From Eriocheir sinensis (Eukaryota > Arthropoda > Malacostraca > Decapoda > Varunidae), in NCBI RefSeq assembly GCF_024679095.1, contig NC_066544.1, positions 6,871,156-6,935,155 on the forward strand: a DNA stretch of 64,000 nt, in the 5' to 3' direction. Position numbers and translations under genes: made by a program. Shown here one piece after another: positions 22,698 to 31,999 of this stretch; position 1 is the stretch's first letter, and every line of letters begins with the position of its first letter. The notes beneath the pieces are model-generated. The model was given only the letters and a program-made list of their open reading frames with translations, was not told the DNA's origin and did not search any database.

Positions 22698-25089
22698 AAG
22701 TAGCTAGTAGTTTTTGTTATTGTTGTAGCAGCGGTAGTAGTTTTTGTTGTAGTAGTAGTAGTAGTTTTTGTTGTTGTTGTAGCAGCGGTAGTAGTTTTTG
22801 TTGTAGTAGTAGTAGTAGTTTTTGTTGTAGTAATAGTAGTAGTTTTTGTTGTTGTTGTAGCAGCGGTAGTAGTTTTTGTTGTAGTAGTAGTAGTAGTTTT
22901 TGTAATCGTAGTAGTCGTAGCGGCCCAACAAGTTTTTCTTAATCAGCTCAACACATCTCCCAGCCCTTCGCCTCCCCTATCACCCCCCCCCCCCTCTCAC
23001 CCCGTCACTTCTGTAGCCCTTGCGTGTGTCTCGCCAAAGAACGGGGCGTGACGGCGAGGCATCAAGGGCCGACTTTGTGTGGCGGTGACTCGCTCTATTG
23101 AGGGTCCGCGGCGTGTCGGGGTGGGCGTCTGGGCGGCGGGCCATTTGCGGCGGCGTTCTTGGGGAAGGTCAGGGGACGCGTTTAACCCCTTGGCTGCGGA
23201 TTTCCTACAAGAAGACATCACCAAGCTACGGCAATGGAACAAAAAGAGGCTGCTACAATTCAGTGAAGAAAAATGTAAAGTCCTGAACATTGGGTGGGGA
23301 TATCCAGCATACCAGCACCACATGGTAAACACTCCACTATCCATCACAGAGGCAGAGAAAGACCTGGGAGTGTATGTGTTACCAGGCTACTAGTGAAGGC
23401 GAAATCTACCAATCGCAGCGGACGGGTTGAGCCTGGCCGCGGAGGAGTGGGCGGAAGAGGAAAGTAGTGACAAAATGTATGTAACAGAAGAGGCGAGGGG
23501 CAGGAGGAGGAGTTATTTCTTTCCTTGAGATATTATAGGAATTATGGGGTAATGTTAGCATAGGTTCTCCATGACTATTCAAATTATCATGAGAAATTAT
23601 GGCAACATCAGTGAAATTAATGAAAGTAATAACACCTGCACCTACAACCTCCAGCCAGTCAATTATATAAGTTCTGTGGCTATTTTCGTTGAAGTTAATT
23701 GAACTGAGTTAAATTGGAATTGGAGGACACATGATTTAAACTGAAAAATTGAAGTTTCTCGTTAATTTTTTTATCAGGTGGAGTGGATTATTTTTCTTTT
23801 GTCTGAATTGAATTATTTTGTCTGCATTGAAACTAGTTGAGAGATAGATAGATACAGAGAGAAACAGACAGACAGACAGAGACAGACAGACAAAGAAAAC
23901 ACAAAAACAGGCAAAAGGACAATGACAAACAGACAGGCTAACAAAACAGACAAAAACAGAGAGACAAAGAAAACAAAAAAGCCAGACGAAAGGACGATGA
24001 CAAACAGACAGGCTAACAAAACAGACAAAAACAGACAAATCACTGAAAAAAGCAAACAGATATATTGACAAACAAAAAAGCAAACAGACAAACAGACGCA
24101 AGGACAGCCAGACAGACGAACAAACAAACGGACTAACAGTGAACGGAGACAGGGGGAGGAGAAGGGGAGGGTGTAGGGGGTATGTGGCTTTCCCTCTTCA
24201 CCAAATAAGGAGTCTACGGTCAATGTGGCTGCTAGTGGGGTAGGTCATAACAAAGTCTGCACCAGTCCTTTAACTCCCCCCCCCCCAAGTCACCCCCCGC
24301 CACCCCATCTTCTAAAATAGTTTCTTTCCTCTCCCGTCCCTTTCCCCTACTTCATCCCTTACCCCAGCAATGCTCCCTTCCCATCTACTTAAGTTCCCCT
24401 CCTTCCCCTTCCCTATCTTAACCCTATCCATTTCCACTTCATTCTTAATTAACTCGTGCTCCTTCTAAAAATTCCCTTCTATTCCCTTTCTTATCCTTCT
24501 TATCCTAGCTACTAACCCAGCTGTTCAGCCTCCCTATTCGGGTTTGTCGATTAATGGGTACCTGGGGAAATATAGGGAAGATACATTGTGGTAACTCGGA
24601 TGTCACGTTGACCCTGTGCCCCGGGGTAACGATTCATTTCCCTCAACAGGCTCAAGACCCAGTGTGACTAATATGAGCACCGAGGCCACGCGTTAAGCCC
24701 TCAACTTTACCTTAACTTTTCTTATTGCCATTCCTGCCATCACCATCCCCTTCCTTATCCCCAACTTCCCCTCTCACCCCTGCCCCTATCCCTGTTCTAT
24801 CTCCATACTCAGTCCCGATATTTTTTAGTTTCTCTTTTTTCCCCTTCCCTCCCCTTTCTCTTTCCCTTACCCCTTTCCCAACGCTTTGACTTTCCATTCC
24901 TCTAACTCTACCCCCTCCCCTTCCTCATTCCCTCCCCCCCTACCGAACTCTTTCTCTCTCCCTTACCCCCTTTTCAACCCTTTCCATTGCCTTGTCCTAC
25001 ATTCCTTTAGATTAATTCTACTCCTTATGCCTCAGCCTCGCCCCTTCTCCTGACCTGCCTTTCGTACCCTCTTGGTGCCCACAGTGTTG

Positions 25090-25152
<63 letters not shown>

Positions 25153-25806
25153 GTTTTCTTCATAATATCTACTGTTGTGCACATGAAGGGATCCATCTGT
25201 CGAAGGGAGGGAAGGGAAGGGGAGGTCTTGTATGATGAAAGCGAGAGAGGAATGGAGTCTTAGGGGTGTATTACTAAACATTTCGTCGCCAAAGTTCACC
25301 TATTTGACAAGGCTTTCCTAGGATTTTGGGGGATTTCCAGAAGTAGTTTTATGACCCTGGTGGTAGTTTGACCCTTCTTCTGTACCGTGAACCTGAAGAA
25401 CCACTCATTAGAACCCGATTGATCCCCTCTTTGAACCTTAGAAATAGCTGATGTGAGAAGCGAAAGTGCCTTGTAATACCAACCTTAGTGCCCAAAACAC
25501 AGAAGAGGGTGAGAGGCTTTAGTTTAGCAGACTGAGTGATTAGACTGAGGCGGAGAAGGCTGAGTGTATGCGGAGGAAAAGCATTTACGTGAATCAATAA
25601 AGAGAGAAAGTAATAGAGAGAGAATTAATAAAGAGAGAAAGAAGAAATGATAGATAAGATAGACAGATAGATAGACAGATAGATGAGACGGATAGTTTAA
25701 CAGATAAATAGTTTTTTTTCTGTTGCGAGCACTTGCTTTTATGTTTGTTGTGCCCTTTAACTGTTTCCAGTGATGTAAAAAGATAGATTTATGTAAAGAT
25801 AGATAT

Positions 25807-25841
<35 letters not shown>

Positions 25842-25879
25842 TAGAAAGATAAATAGATGGATAGATAGATATAGAAAGG

Positions 25880-25921
<42 letters not shown>

Positions 25922-25959
25922 TAGAAAGATAAATAGATAGATAGATAGATATAGAAAGG

Positions 25960-25995
<36 letters not shown>

Positions 25996-26517
25996 GATGA
26001 ATAAAATATGAGATAACACTAAATTCTAAACAATAAAAATTCTCTCGTCTAAGTTTTCGCACGTCATCTTGCTGTAAAGAGGAAGAACAAGTCACGTCAT
26101 TCAGACTTCACTGCCTAGGCGTGGGAGAGTCAGTTCGGTAATTTTGCATACATTCATGACTCCACTCATGATGAGGCAGTTGGCATGTGATTCAACCTGA
26201 AGTTTTTTTTCTTTCCCTTCCCTAAGCTGTGACGCCCCACACAGCACCACGTCCCACCTGCTCCGACTTGCCCCAACTATGAGACACATAAGAAGACGAT
26301 ACATCAGGAAAACCGGTGTGAAAAACGAGTGCCATTCCTTTCGTGCGGTTTTCGTAGGTGTAACGTGACTCTCCTCTCCTCTTGTCCTCCTCGTCATCCT
26401 TCTCCTGTTCCTCTTGTCTTCCCCCTTTCCCTCCTCTTCCTCCTTCTCTCGTTACAACGACTACTGCTTCTGCTGCTGTATCTCTCCCTCGTCTCCTTTC
26501 TTATTTCCTTTTGCCCA

Positions 26518-26580
<63 letters not shown>

Positions 26581-26794
26581 TCTTCTCCTGCTTCTCCTTC
26601 GTCGTCGGTCTTCTAAATACTTTCCCTTTCATCCTTGACGTAGCTACTTGTCGATATCCTTTCCTCCTTTATCCCTGTCATCACGCTCCTCTACACGTTT
26701 CTTTTTCACCTCCTCCTCATCGTCCTTTTCCTCCTCCTACCTCTACTACTACGGCTATTATTGCTTCTACTACTACTACTACTACTACTACTGC

Positions 26795-26842
<48 letters not shown>

Positions 26843-28103
26843 TAATAATAATAAATACTTTTTTTTTTACGTTTTCCCCAATGGCGCCGATGAGCTTCCA
26901 TGGTGGGACCTGCATGGTGGTCGGCCTCAACCCATTCTGGCGCACGAAAATGTTTATAGTGGCGCCATCACGCTGCCCCTCGGAGCTCATTTTTGATCAT
27001 CTAATATAGAAAATCTAGAGTCCGAGTTGACAGATTCGGGCCACTCGGCGGTGACTGAAAAACTACCAGCTTTTTTGTCGAGTCGGGCGGGACGGGAACC
27101 TACTTCCTCATGGACGTCTCTCCCGCACTCTGACCTCTCTGCCACCGCCCCTCCTTACTACTACTACTACTACTACTACAACTACCACTCACCTCCTTGA
27201 GCGGGCCGTGGTGGGGGTTGTAGCCTCCGACGGTGTAAAGGAAGGAGTCGGTACAGTGGATACGGTGGCCGCTCCTCCCGACAGGGGCGTTGCCTGAGGA
27301 GGAGAAACCGTGAGTGGGTCTGGCGGTCGTTCACTCACACACCCGCCCGAGCATTCACTTACTCGAGAAGAAGAGGAAACGAAGGCGGGGTGGGTTAGTG
27401 ACTATCTTCCTCACTTGCGCAATCATTTACTTATTCCTTCACTCATTCACACAGTTACTATGGAATGATAAGTGTATAGGGTGGAGCAAGAGAAACCAGG
27501 GGGGAGTCTGGCGGTCACTCACTCATACTCACTTTCTTTACCCCCTCACTCACGCACTTGGGAAGGAAAGAGAAGGAGCCGAGAGTGTATGGAGACGGTG
27601 GGTTTGGGCGGAACTGTGGACTGTTGCAAGCAGACCAAGGCAAACGGAGTGAGAATGTTTTACTTGGCGATGGTGTGCAAGGCCTATAGTGTGTGTCGCG
27701 ATGGGTGGCTAACCCCCTGGTGGCTAACGAGGTGTCTGAACTAAACACTGGTCGGGACTCAGTGTTCACGCAGACTCCTCAAGAACTCTCTACAGTAATT
27801 TATCTACTAATCTAATAATAATCGAATAATACTATTAATAATTTATCTACTGTCATGAGCCCAAGTTGAATATCAAAGTCCCCCAAACACACATGAAGAA
27901 TATAATATGTATTTTACCGCAAACCACCATGGTCTGACCACACCGTAGACCAGCGACCGCCAACCAGTGCCTTCCCCGACAAGACGTTGGGGCATCAGGC
28001 ACGGCACACCTATTCAGAGGTAACACCCGTCGACATAATGGTGCCTGGGCGACTCACCTCCCTCGGCCCAGGTGTTGACGGCCTCCATGAAGGTGACGTC
28101 CAT
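15846..28103 (-). CDS. KLHDC10: kelch-repeat protein, KLHDC10 (slim) orthologue
   Basis: Eight coding exons in transcript order: 28103-28058, 27293-27193, 19322-19083, 17901-17767, 17556-17452, 17089-16972, 16440-16301, 16094-15846. All phases agree; 1134 bases encode 377 residues from ATG (preceded by GCCACC) to TGA. Six kelch blades show the strand motif ending in GG: LYTVGGYN, LLMMGGTS, LYVVGGTS, VVVVGGAS, LFVLGGTD, LYVYGGLS. The first blade segment RSGHRIHC matches the KLHDC10 N-terminus, and a C-terminal helix (SMDLLAAGVPRNMVKRL) follows the propeller. KLHDC10 is known as a cullin-2 substrate receptor reading C-terminal degrons and, in flies as slim, as an ASK1 activator via PP5. The protein is shorter than the human one, mostly at the N-terminus. 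It is convergent with the RhoGAP gene and divergent from ARFRP1. Confidence 0.93.
16463..16706. repeat. compound (TG)n(TAA)n...(GT)n microsatellite in KLHDC10 intron
   Basis: (TG)38 at 16463-16538, (TAA)n to 16598, a 45-base spacer, then (GT)30 at 16646-16706. The first run starts 22 bases upstream of the exon 16440-16301 acceptor on the gene's strand. Confidence 0.95.
17990..18230 (-). mobile_element. dispersed repeat family B, copy 1 (reverse)
   Basis: Read on the - strand it contains AACCATTTCGGAGCCC, TGGTAGTTTGACCGTTCCTC, ACCATGAACCTGAAAAAAC and GTCATTAGAATCCAACTGAT, in the same order as the copies at 19405, 25270 and 60604. It lies in the third KLHDC10 intron. Confidence 0.8.
18250..18400 (+). 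mobile_element. dispersed repeat family A, copy 2
   Basis: Starts near GTCAGGACGTCTCTCCTCCC, contains AAATTGACCTCTCTTTTGGC and CAGTGATTTGCGGGCTT, and ends TGCCCTTGAGCTGTTTCC then an A-run. Confidence 0.8.
18730..18790. repeat. (TG)n microsatellite
   Basis: About 60 bases of TG in the KLHDC10 intron 17902-19082. The flanks to 19000 show nothing recognisable. Confidence 0.95.
19405..19575 (+). mobile_element. dispersed repeat family B, copy 2
   Basis: Contains AAGGCTTTCGTAGGAGTTG, CATTTCCAGGGGTAG, TGACCCTGGTGGTAGTTTGA, TTCTTCTGTACCCTGAGCCT and AGAACCTGATTGATACCCC, matching the 25270 and 60604 copies; 5' end shorter. Confidence 0.8.
19723..19830 (-). mobile_element. dispersed repeat family A, copy 3 (reverse)
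   Basis: Plus strand shows TTTACAGCAAAGGAGACAGC, ACAAGGGCACAAAAAAAGG and AAAGCCCGCTACTCTCTGCT. Confidence 0.75.
19931..20227 (+). repeat. direct duplication, offset 151 bp
   Basis: GGTAAGAAG...GAAGGACNGTGCAATTATTGG through CTAATATTCATCGTCACCAT occurs at 19942 and again at 20093. Both copies end in (ATC)n followed by GTTCTGTTC. Confidence 0.85.
20686..20780. repeat. compound (CTA)n(ATA)n microsatellite
   Basis: Trinucleotide run in the long KLHDC10 intron; a second short (CTA)n lies at 21028-21093. Confidence 0.9.
21408..21607. repeat. (CTA)n microsatellite, about 200 bp
   Basis: About 66 CTA units with scattered CTG/CCA variants. Poly-Leu, poly-Ser, poly-Thr and poly-Tyr reading frames across it are artefacts. 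Confidence 0.95.
21887..21995 (-). mobile_element. dispersed repeat family A, copy 4 (reverse)
   Basis: GAAAGCTGCTCAAGGGC, AAAATGAAGTCCGCTAATCACTGCTC and GAAATGAGTGTCCAAAAGAG; adjacent to copy 5. Confidence 0.7.
22030..22145 (-). mobile_element. dispersed repeat family A, copy 5 (reverse)
   Basis: GGAAGCAGCTGAAGGGTAAA, AGCCACGCTAATCACTGCTC and GAGATGAGTGTCCAAAAGAG. Together with copy 4 it makes a tandem pair about 145 bp apart. Confidence 0.7.
22541..22930 (+). repeat. (GTA)n passing into a TTTTTGTTG(TAG)n minisatellite
   Basis: Perfect GTA triplets to about 22700, then about seven units each with TAGTAGTTTTTGTTG and a TAGCAGCGG or TAG run. Confidence 0.9.
23182..23430 (+). mobile_element. 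TTAA-type inverted ends enclosing a LINE reverse-transcriptase fragment
   Basis: Left TTAA (23182-23185) is followed by CCCCTTGGCTGCGGATTT. The right end on the reverse strand is CCCGTCCGCTGCGATTGG next to TTGA (a decayed TTAA) at 23427-23430; 10 of the first 13 bases pair. Inside, 23206-23393 reads LQEDITKLRQWNKKRLLQF, EEKCKVLNIGWG and EAEKDLGVYV, a reverse-transcriptase fragment of a CR1/jockey-like LINE. Confidence 0.6.
23820..24130. repeat. GACAGACAAA-rich degenerate minisatellite
   Basis: Imperfect repeats of CAGACAGGCTAACAAAACAGA and GACAAAAACAGACAAA-like strings in the KLHDC10 intron. Confidence 0.75.
24535..24705 (+). mobile_element. 5'-truncated SINE body
   Basis: GGGTACCTGGGGAAATATAG, TGTGGTAACTCGGATGTCAC and CAACAGGCTCAAGACCCAG follow the order seen in the SINEs at 39147 and 39449. 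The tRNA head is missing. Confidence 0.65.
25092..25149. repeat. (TG)n microsatellite
   Basis: About 58 bases of TG; the 24705-25090 flank is C/T-rich with no gene seen. Confidence 0.95.
25270..25505 (+). mobile_element. dispersed repeat family B, copy 3
   Basis: Runs from AAACATTTCGTCGCC through TATTTGACAAGGCTTTCC, TGACCCTGGTGGTAGTTTGA, CCACTCATTAGAACCCGATT to GTAATACCAACCTTAGTG. One of the fullest copies. Confidence 0.85.
25640..25995. repeat. (GATA)n microsatellite
   Basis: Sparse GATA at 25650-25700, then dense GATA/GAAA runs at 25797-25994, interrupted by a short family A-like piece at 25712-25778. Confidence 0.95.
26520..26852. repeat. (GA)n and (CTA)n(ATA)n microsatellites
   Basis: (GA)27 at 26520-26573 and a CTA-to-ATA run at 26762-26852, the latter forming the tail side of the SINE at 26872. 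Confidence 0.9.
26872..27146 (-). mobile_element. tRNA-derived SINE (reverse)
   Basis: On the - strand box A-like GTGGCAGAGAGGTCAGAGTG and box B-like AGGTTCCCGTCCCGCC are followed by a conserved-looking body with GATCAAAAATGAGCTCCGAG and GAAGCTCATCGGCGCCATTG. It ends in A-runs and (AAT)n. It lies 45 bases from KLHDC10 exon 2 (27193-27293). Confidence 0.7.
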
Positions 28104-28199
28104 GGTGGCGGAGCGGGGCGGGACGGGGCGGGACGGGACGGGGCGGCGGTGTCTGGCGGTGACGGTGAGGTGTGGCGTGACCCGGCGGCTGGCTGGCAC
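28104..28199 (-). other. KLHDC10: KLHDC10 5' UTR part of first coding exon
   Basis: An acceptor AACTCCTCCAG ends at 28200, opening a GC-rich 5' UTR segment before the ATG at 28103-28101. A leader exon at 29021-29094 with donor CTCCAG|GTAAAC would splice to it. Confidence 0.5.
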
Positions 28200-28243
28200 C
28201 TGGAGGAGTTGATGAAAAATGATGATGATGATAAACTTGGTTA

Positions 28244-28309
<66 letters not shown>

Positions 28310-28330
28310 TAATAATAATAATAATAATGG
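28244..28330. repeat. (ATA)n microsatellite
   Basis: About 28 ATA units just upstream of the KLHDC10 first coding exon on the gene's strand. Confidence 0.95.
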
Positions 28331-28339
28331 TGTAGTAGC

Positions 28340-29020
28340 ATTATAATGGTAAAGTATTGTCGTCCTTGTAATGTGATGTCTGGGATAAGTAACGAAAACT
28401 GATAGCCGAGTAATATTGAGAGGAGAGGCTACACTTGTGTGCAGCGTTTTTTCCTTCCTTCACTACCGGGCCTCGGGTCTGTCTCCACGTTCATCACGGC
28501 CGCGGGGTGAAGACCTACCCGTGTGCTGGCATCCTCTTGTCCACACTTCGTTGAACCCTCAGTCCCTTCCCTGGCGTGACATTTGCGTCAGCTGCAGCAG
28601 GAATTTCCCACCCGCCGCAACGTGTCAACAGCCTTTCTCCGATTTCAGGAAAACACTGAACACACTACTTTCACTGCAGGCCTTGACTCACTCAACATGT
28701 TTTATGGTCACGAGCTCTACCTATGTGCTGACCAGCATGCACGTTCTGAAGCTTGGTGCTGCTGTCCACGCTGCCGTGCGGTGACCACGAGTCCATGTCC
28801 CCGCATTAACGCTCCGAAGGCTTGGCGGGGTGACTCTCCTCTCAGGAACCTATTGTCAAGTGAGGGCGATGTTGTAAGTGCTGTTCCTCAGCATAGGGCA
28901 ACAGACACTCTGCTCCCCGCCCCTCGGCATGGCCCCCCGCTATATGTTACCGGTGGGTAGCCGGCATGAACACGCAACACTGCACGAGAAGCCTCACTGC
29001 GGGCACGGCCTAAGGTTTAC
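28340..29020. other. presumed first KLHDC10 intron, no gene seen
   Basis: Mixed sequence with open frames up to about 125 codons on the + strand (28583-28960) that match no family I know and lack splice or promoter support. Confidence 0.4.
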
Positions 29021-29126
29021 CTGGAGTGATGAGGAACCTTGGCTCTACACAGGTGACCGAGGCGTCCTCCTGAAGGCGATAATCGACGATGACTGACCAC
29101 GTGAAGGGACATGGCCGCCTTATATA
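29021..29126 (-). promoter_or_regulatory. putative KLHDC10 core promoter and leader exon
   Basis: On the - strand TATATAA runs from 29126 to 29120. An arthropod-type initiator TCAGTC places +1 (A) at 29094, so the TATA starts at -32. A 74-base leader exon then ends at the donor CAG|GTAAAC (29021). The spacing is what a TATA-Inr promoter requires, and the gene downstream lacks another obvious start. Confidence 0.5.
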
Positions 29127-29209
29127 GAATGGAGGGAGGCGGGGCCAGCGAACCACCACTCACAAGCCTCGCGTGGCAAGATCCTTCAACCACCACCACC
29201 ACCATCATG

Positions 29210-29243
<34 letters not shown>

Positions 29244-29409
29244 GCAACACCCCCACCGCCAGCAATAAGGAACCACCGATCTCCATCCTCTATAGCACGG
29301 GGTCTCAACCTTTTTTATCTTATGTAACCCTTCAAGTTTTTCAGTTTTGGTCACGTACCCCTAACCCAGAAGGCAGTACCAAGAAGGTTAAAAAGAAATG
29401 CATGGTTTA

Positions 29410-29451
<42 letters not shown>

Positions 29452-29735
29452 GGCCCGGTAGCTCAGTGGATAGAGCATCTACCTCACAACCAGAAGGACC
29501 GTGGTTCGATTCCCCGGCCGGGTGAAGATAAGTTGGGTTTATCTTCTTTCACGTGTAGCCCCTGTTCACCTAGCAGTGAGTAGGGACGCGACGTAAGGCG
29601 AAGAGCGTGTGTGTTGTGTGTGAGTGGTCTCAGTCCTACCCAAAGATCGGTACTATGAACTCTAAGCTCTTCCGTAGGGGAACGGCTGGCTGTCTCGAGA
29701 GAGACCCGCAGCAGACCAAGAGGTGAATTACACAC
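29452..29735 (+). mobile_element. tRNA-derived SINE, intact promoter
   Basis: GGCCCGGTAGCTCAGTGGAT (box A) and GTGGTTCGATTCCCCGG (box B) are correctly spaced. The body has GTGAAGATAAGTTGGGTTTA and ends at AGGTGAATTACACAC. It is flanked by (CA)n on both sides (29410-29449 and 29730 onward). Confidence 0.9.
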
Positions 29736-29749
29736 ACACTCACACACAC

Positions 29750-30140
29750 ACACACTCTCCAGTATACGGGCTCACACACTCCCTTGTAGGGGCACACACA
29801 ATCTCTCTTGTGCGGACACACTCTCCCTGTTGCGGGAACACATAATCTCTCTTGTGCTGGCACACACACTCTCCATTGTGCAGACACACACACACTCTCT
29901 TTCCCTTGTGCGGGCACACACACTCCCTTGTCCCGGCACACACACTCTCTATCCCTTGAACGGGCACACACACACTCCTTTGTGCAGGCACACACACTCT
30001 CTATCCCTTGAACGGGCACACACACTCTCCTTTGTGCAGGCACACACACTCTCCCTTATGCCGTTATGCGGGCACACACACACTCCCGTATGCTGGCAAA
30101 CACACTCTCCGTTTTACAGGCACAAACACTCTCCCTTTAG
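29750..30140 (+). repeat. CACACACACTCTCCCTTGTG minisatellite
   Basis: About 14 imperfect units of 24-36 bp with the core TTGTGCGGGCACACACACTC, directly following the SINE's (AC)n tail. Confidence 0.85.
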
Positions 30141-30294
30141 TTTATGAAGTATACATTGTATTATACATGTGAAATAGACACAAATTTCAAGCATTGGACC
30201 TAGGAGCTAGTGCTGATAGGAACTAATTACTATCATAAGGAAATACTTTGTGATTAGCTGCTACCATTTACTAAAATACTCGTTTTTAAACCAT

Positions 30295-30505
30295 TTAGGG
30301 TGTATGTGAGTGAGATCGAGGGAGAGAATGTTAGAGGACGACCTCCAGTGAAATGGAGAGATAGGGTACAGGAGTACGTTACGGAAAGGGGGCAAAGATC
30401 AGTGAAAAACTTTGAGAAGGCAAGGAGGGAGTGTATGAATAGAGAGATGGAAACTTCTGCCGTGGCTATCCCCTGGTGGGAACTCCTAGGAGCAGGCGTC
30501 CACGA
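30295..30505 (+). mobile_element. LINE C-terminal relic (GRPPVKW type)
   Basis: Reads VRGRPPVKWRDRVQEYV then ARRECMNREMETS, the distinctive tail of a non-LTR element ORF2 (GRPP..W.D.V.EY). The usual final Cys/Trp motif is lost. Confidence 0.75.
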
Positions 30506-31100
30506 GATGATAAACCATTGCGACAATAAACTAGCGTTGCATACAGTTAGTTGCAGCTGGTAATTAGTAATGGTGATAGTTATGTTAATGTGTGTGATTG
30601 CATAAGAAAAAAATACAAAAACATATCTACAGGCAATTTTCCAATAACTGAATTTGAGCCAATATTTACAGTTTATAACTATTTACTCACGGTTAAGTGA
30701 CTGTGTGACTAGCATCCCTAGCGTGAAAAAAAAGATAAAGTAGAACTAAAGAAGGTATTGTGCTCCAGTGACTGAGAGCTGGTGCTGGTTGTTAAGGCTT
30801 GTAACAAGTTGTTAGTAACTAGTAACTTACTCACAAGGAAGTCCCGTGTGTGACTAGCATAAAAAAATACCAAGATGTATCTAAAGTAGACATTTTTTTT
30901 TCAAATAGGAGTGACTGTGAGCAAGTGCTATCATGAACTATTCACTTGTAGCTAATGTTACTAGTTACTTACTCAGTCACTGTGTGTAGCTAGCAGGAAA
31001 AACATATGCTGATTCAGTGAGATGGTTGGGCTTGTTTCTTTGCTACCAACAAGTTAATCCTCGGTACAGTCTTTGAAAGCCGAAACCGAAGTATTTTGAG
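30506..31100. other. AT-rich interior of hAT-like element, no gene
   Basis: Several blocks of GTGACTGTGTGACTAGCAT-like and TTACTCACAAGGAAG-like sequence recur (30690, 30830, 30960). No coding signal. Confidence 0.5.
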
Positions 31101-31200
31101 AAACAAGTCACGTACCCCCAAAATTCCTCCCCCATATCCCTGGGGGTACGCGTACCCCAGGTTGAGAACCCATGCTCAGTCTAGAGTCACTCAGCCCGGG

Positions 31201-31419
31201 CATTGCTGTCCAAACTTTTCTCCTATTGTACCCTTTATTACCTTCCAGTGTTACGTACCCCCCATGACTCTGATAAAACTCAATTATATTATATTATATT
31301 ATATTATATTATATTATATTATATTATATTATATTTCGGTTACACGTACATTACGCGTCCTTCCTAGGTACCCGTCCTTCCCTCTCTCTTTTCCTTCATA
31401 GAACATGGGAAGTTTCTGC

Positions 31420-31471
<52 letters not shown>

Positions 31472-31548
31472 CATTATCTTTTAACATACCCCTTGATCTA
31501 TGCTGCGTACCCCCCAGGGGTACGTGGACCCCAGTTTGGACAACACTG
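31201..31548. mobile_element. second hAT-like miniature element
   Basis: Left end CATTGCTGTCCAAACTTTTC and right end (reverse strand) CAGTGTTGTCCAAACTGGGG agree over 15 of the first 17 bases, with GTACCCC subterminal sequence. The middle is (TATAT)n at 31278-31335 and (GT)n at 31422-31470. Confidence 0.6.
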
Positions 31549-31999
31549 CCGGCTGTCTAGAGAAGTATTTTTATATTGATAATACGCGAGTTGTCGTGGA
31601 GGCAGCGAGAACAAGGGCTGGGGTAATAGTATCCCTAGGTTACCTCCAGTCAGGGAACAAATTAGATGAAAAGTTTTTTCAACTGATTTCAATAGCCAAG
31701 GGGGGCAACAATTACCAAAAAAAAGATAGGGTATGTAGAGGTTGGGGAAAAATTTATACAGGGGTCAAAGTTGAATGACCTTTTCTAAAAATACCAATAA
31801 AGTTGTCTTTATGGAAAAAGATATAGAACTAAATATCATTGGACATTTGATGCTTGAAATCTTCTGAGAAATTAATAAAAACCAGGAGCAGACTCCAGGG
31901 ACTACATCTTGACCTTTTAAATGGGGTCAAAGGTCAAAATTCACGAATTTATCACTAAAAGACATATAGAATGCATGATTTTCACAATTAAAGCTTGTC

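Larger units (their letters stand above)
29296..31174. mobile_element. hAT-like element with nested insertions
   Basis: Left end CACGGGGTCTCAACCTTTT and right end (reverse strand) CATGGGTTCTCAACCTGGGG form hAT-type terminal inverted repeats; both are followed by GTAC-rich subterminal sequence (GTCACGTACCCC). Inside lie a SINE (29452) and a LINE tail (30295). No 8-bp target duplication is clear, and no transposase frame remains. Confidence 0.5.

Noticed and set aside
28416..28960. Open frames upstream of KLHDC10 on the + strand
   Set aside because: No family resemblance; they overlap the presumed first intron on the other strand.
29452..29525. Functional tRNA gene
   Set aside because: Boxes A and B are good, but it is the head of a SINE whose body recurs at 14527. 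The same reasoning applies at 8050, 39147 and 39449.
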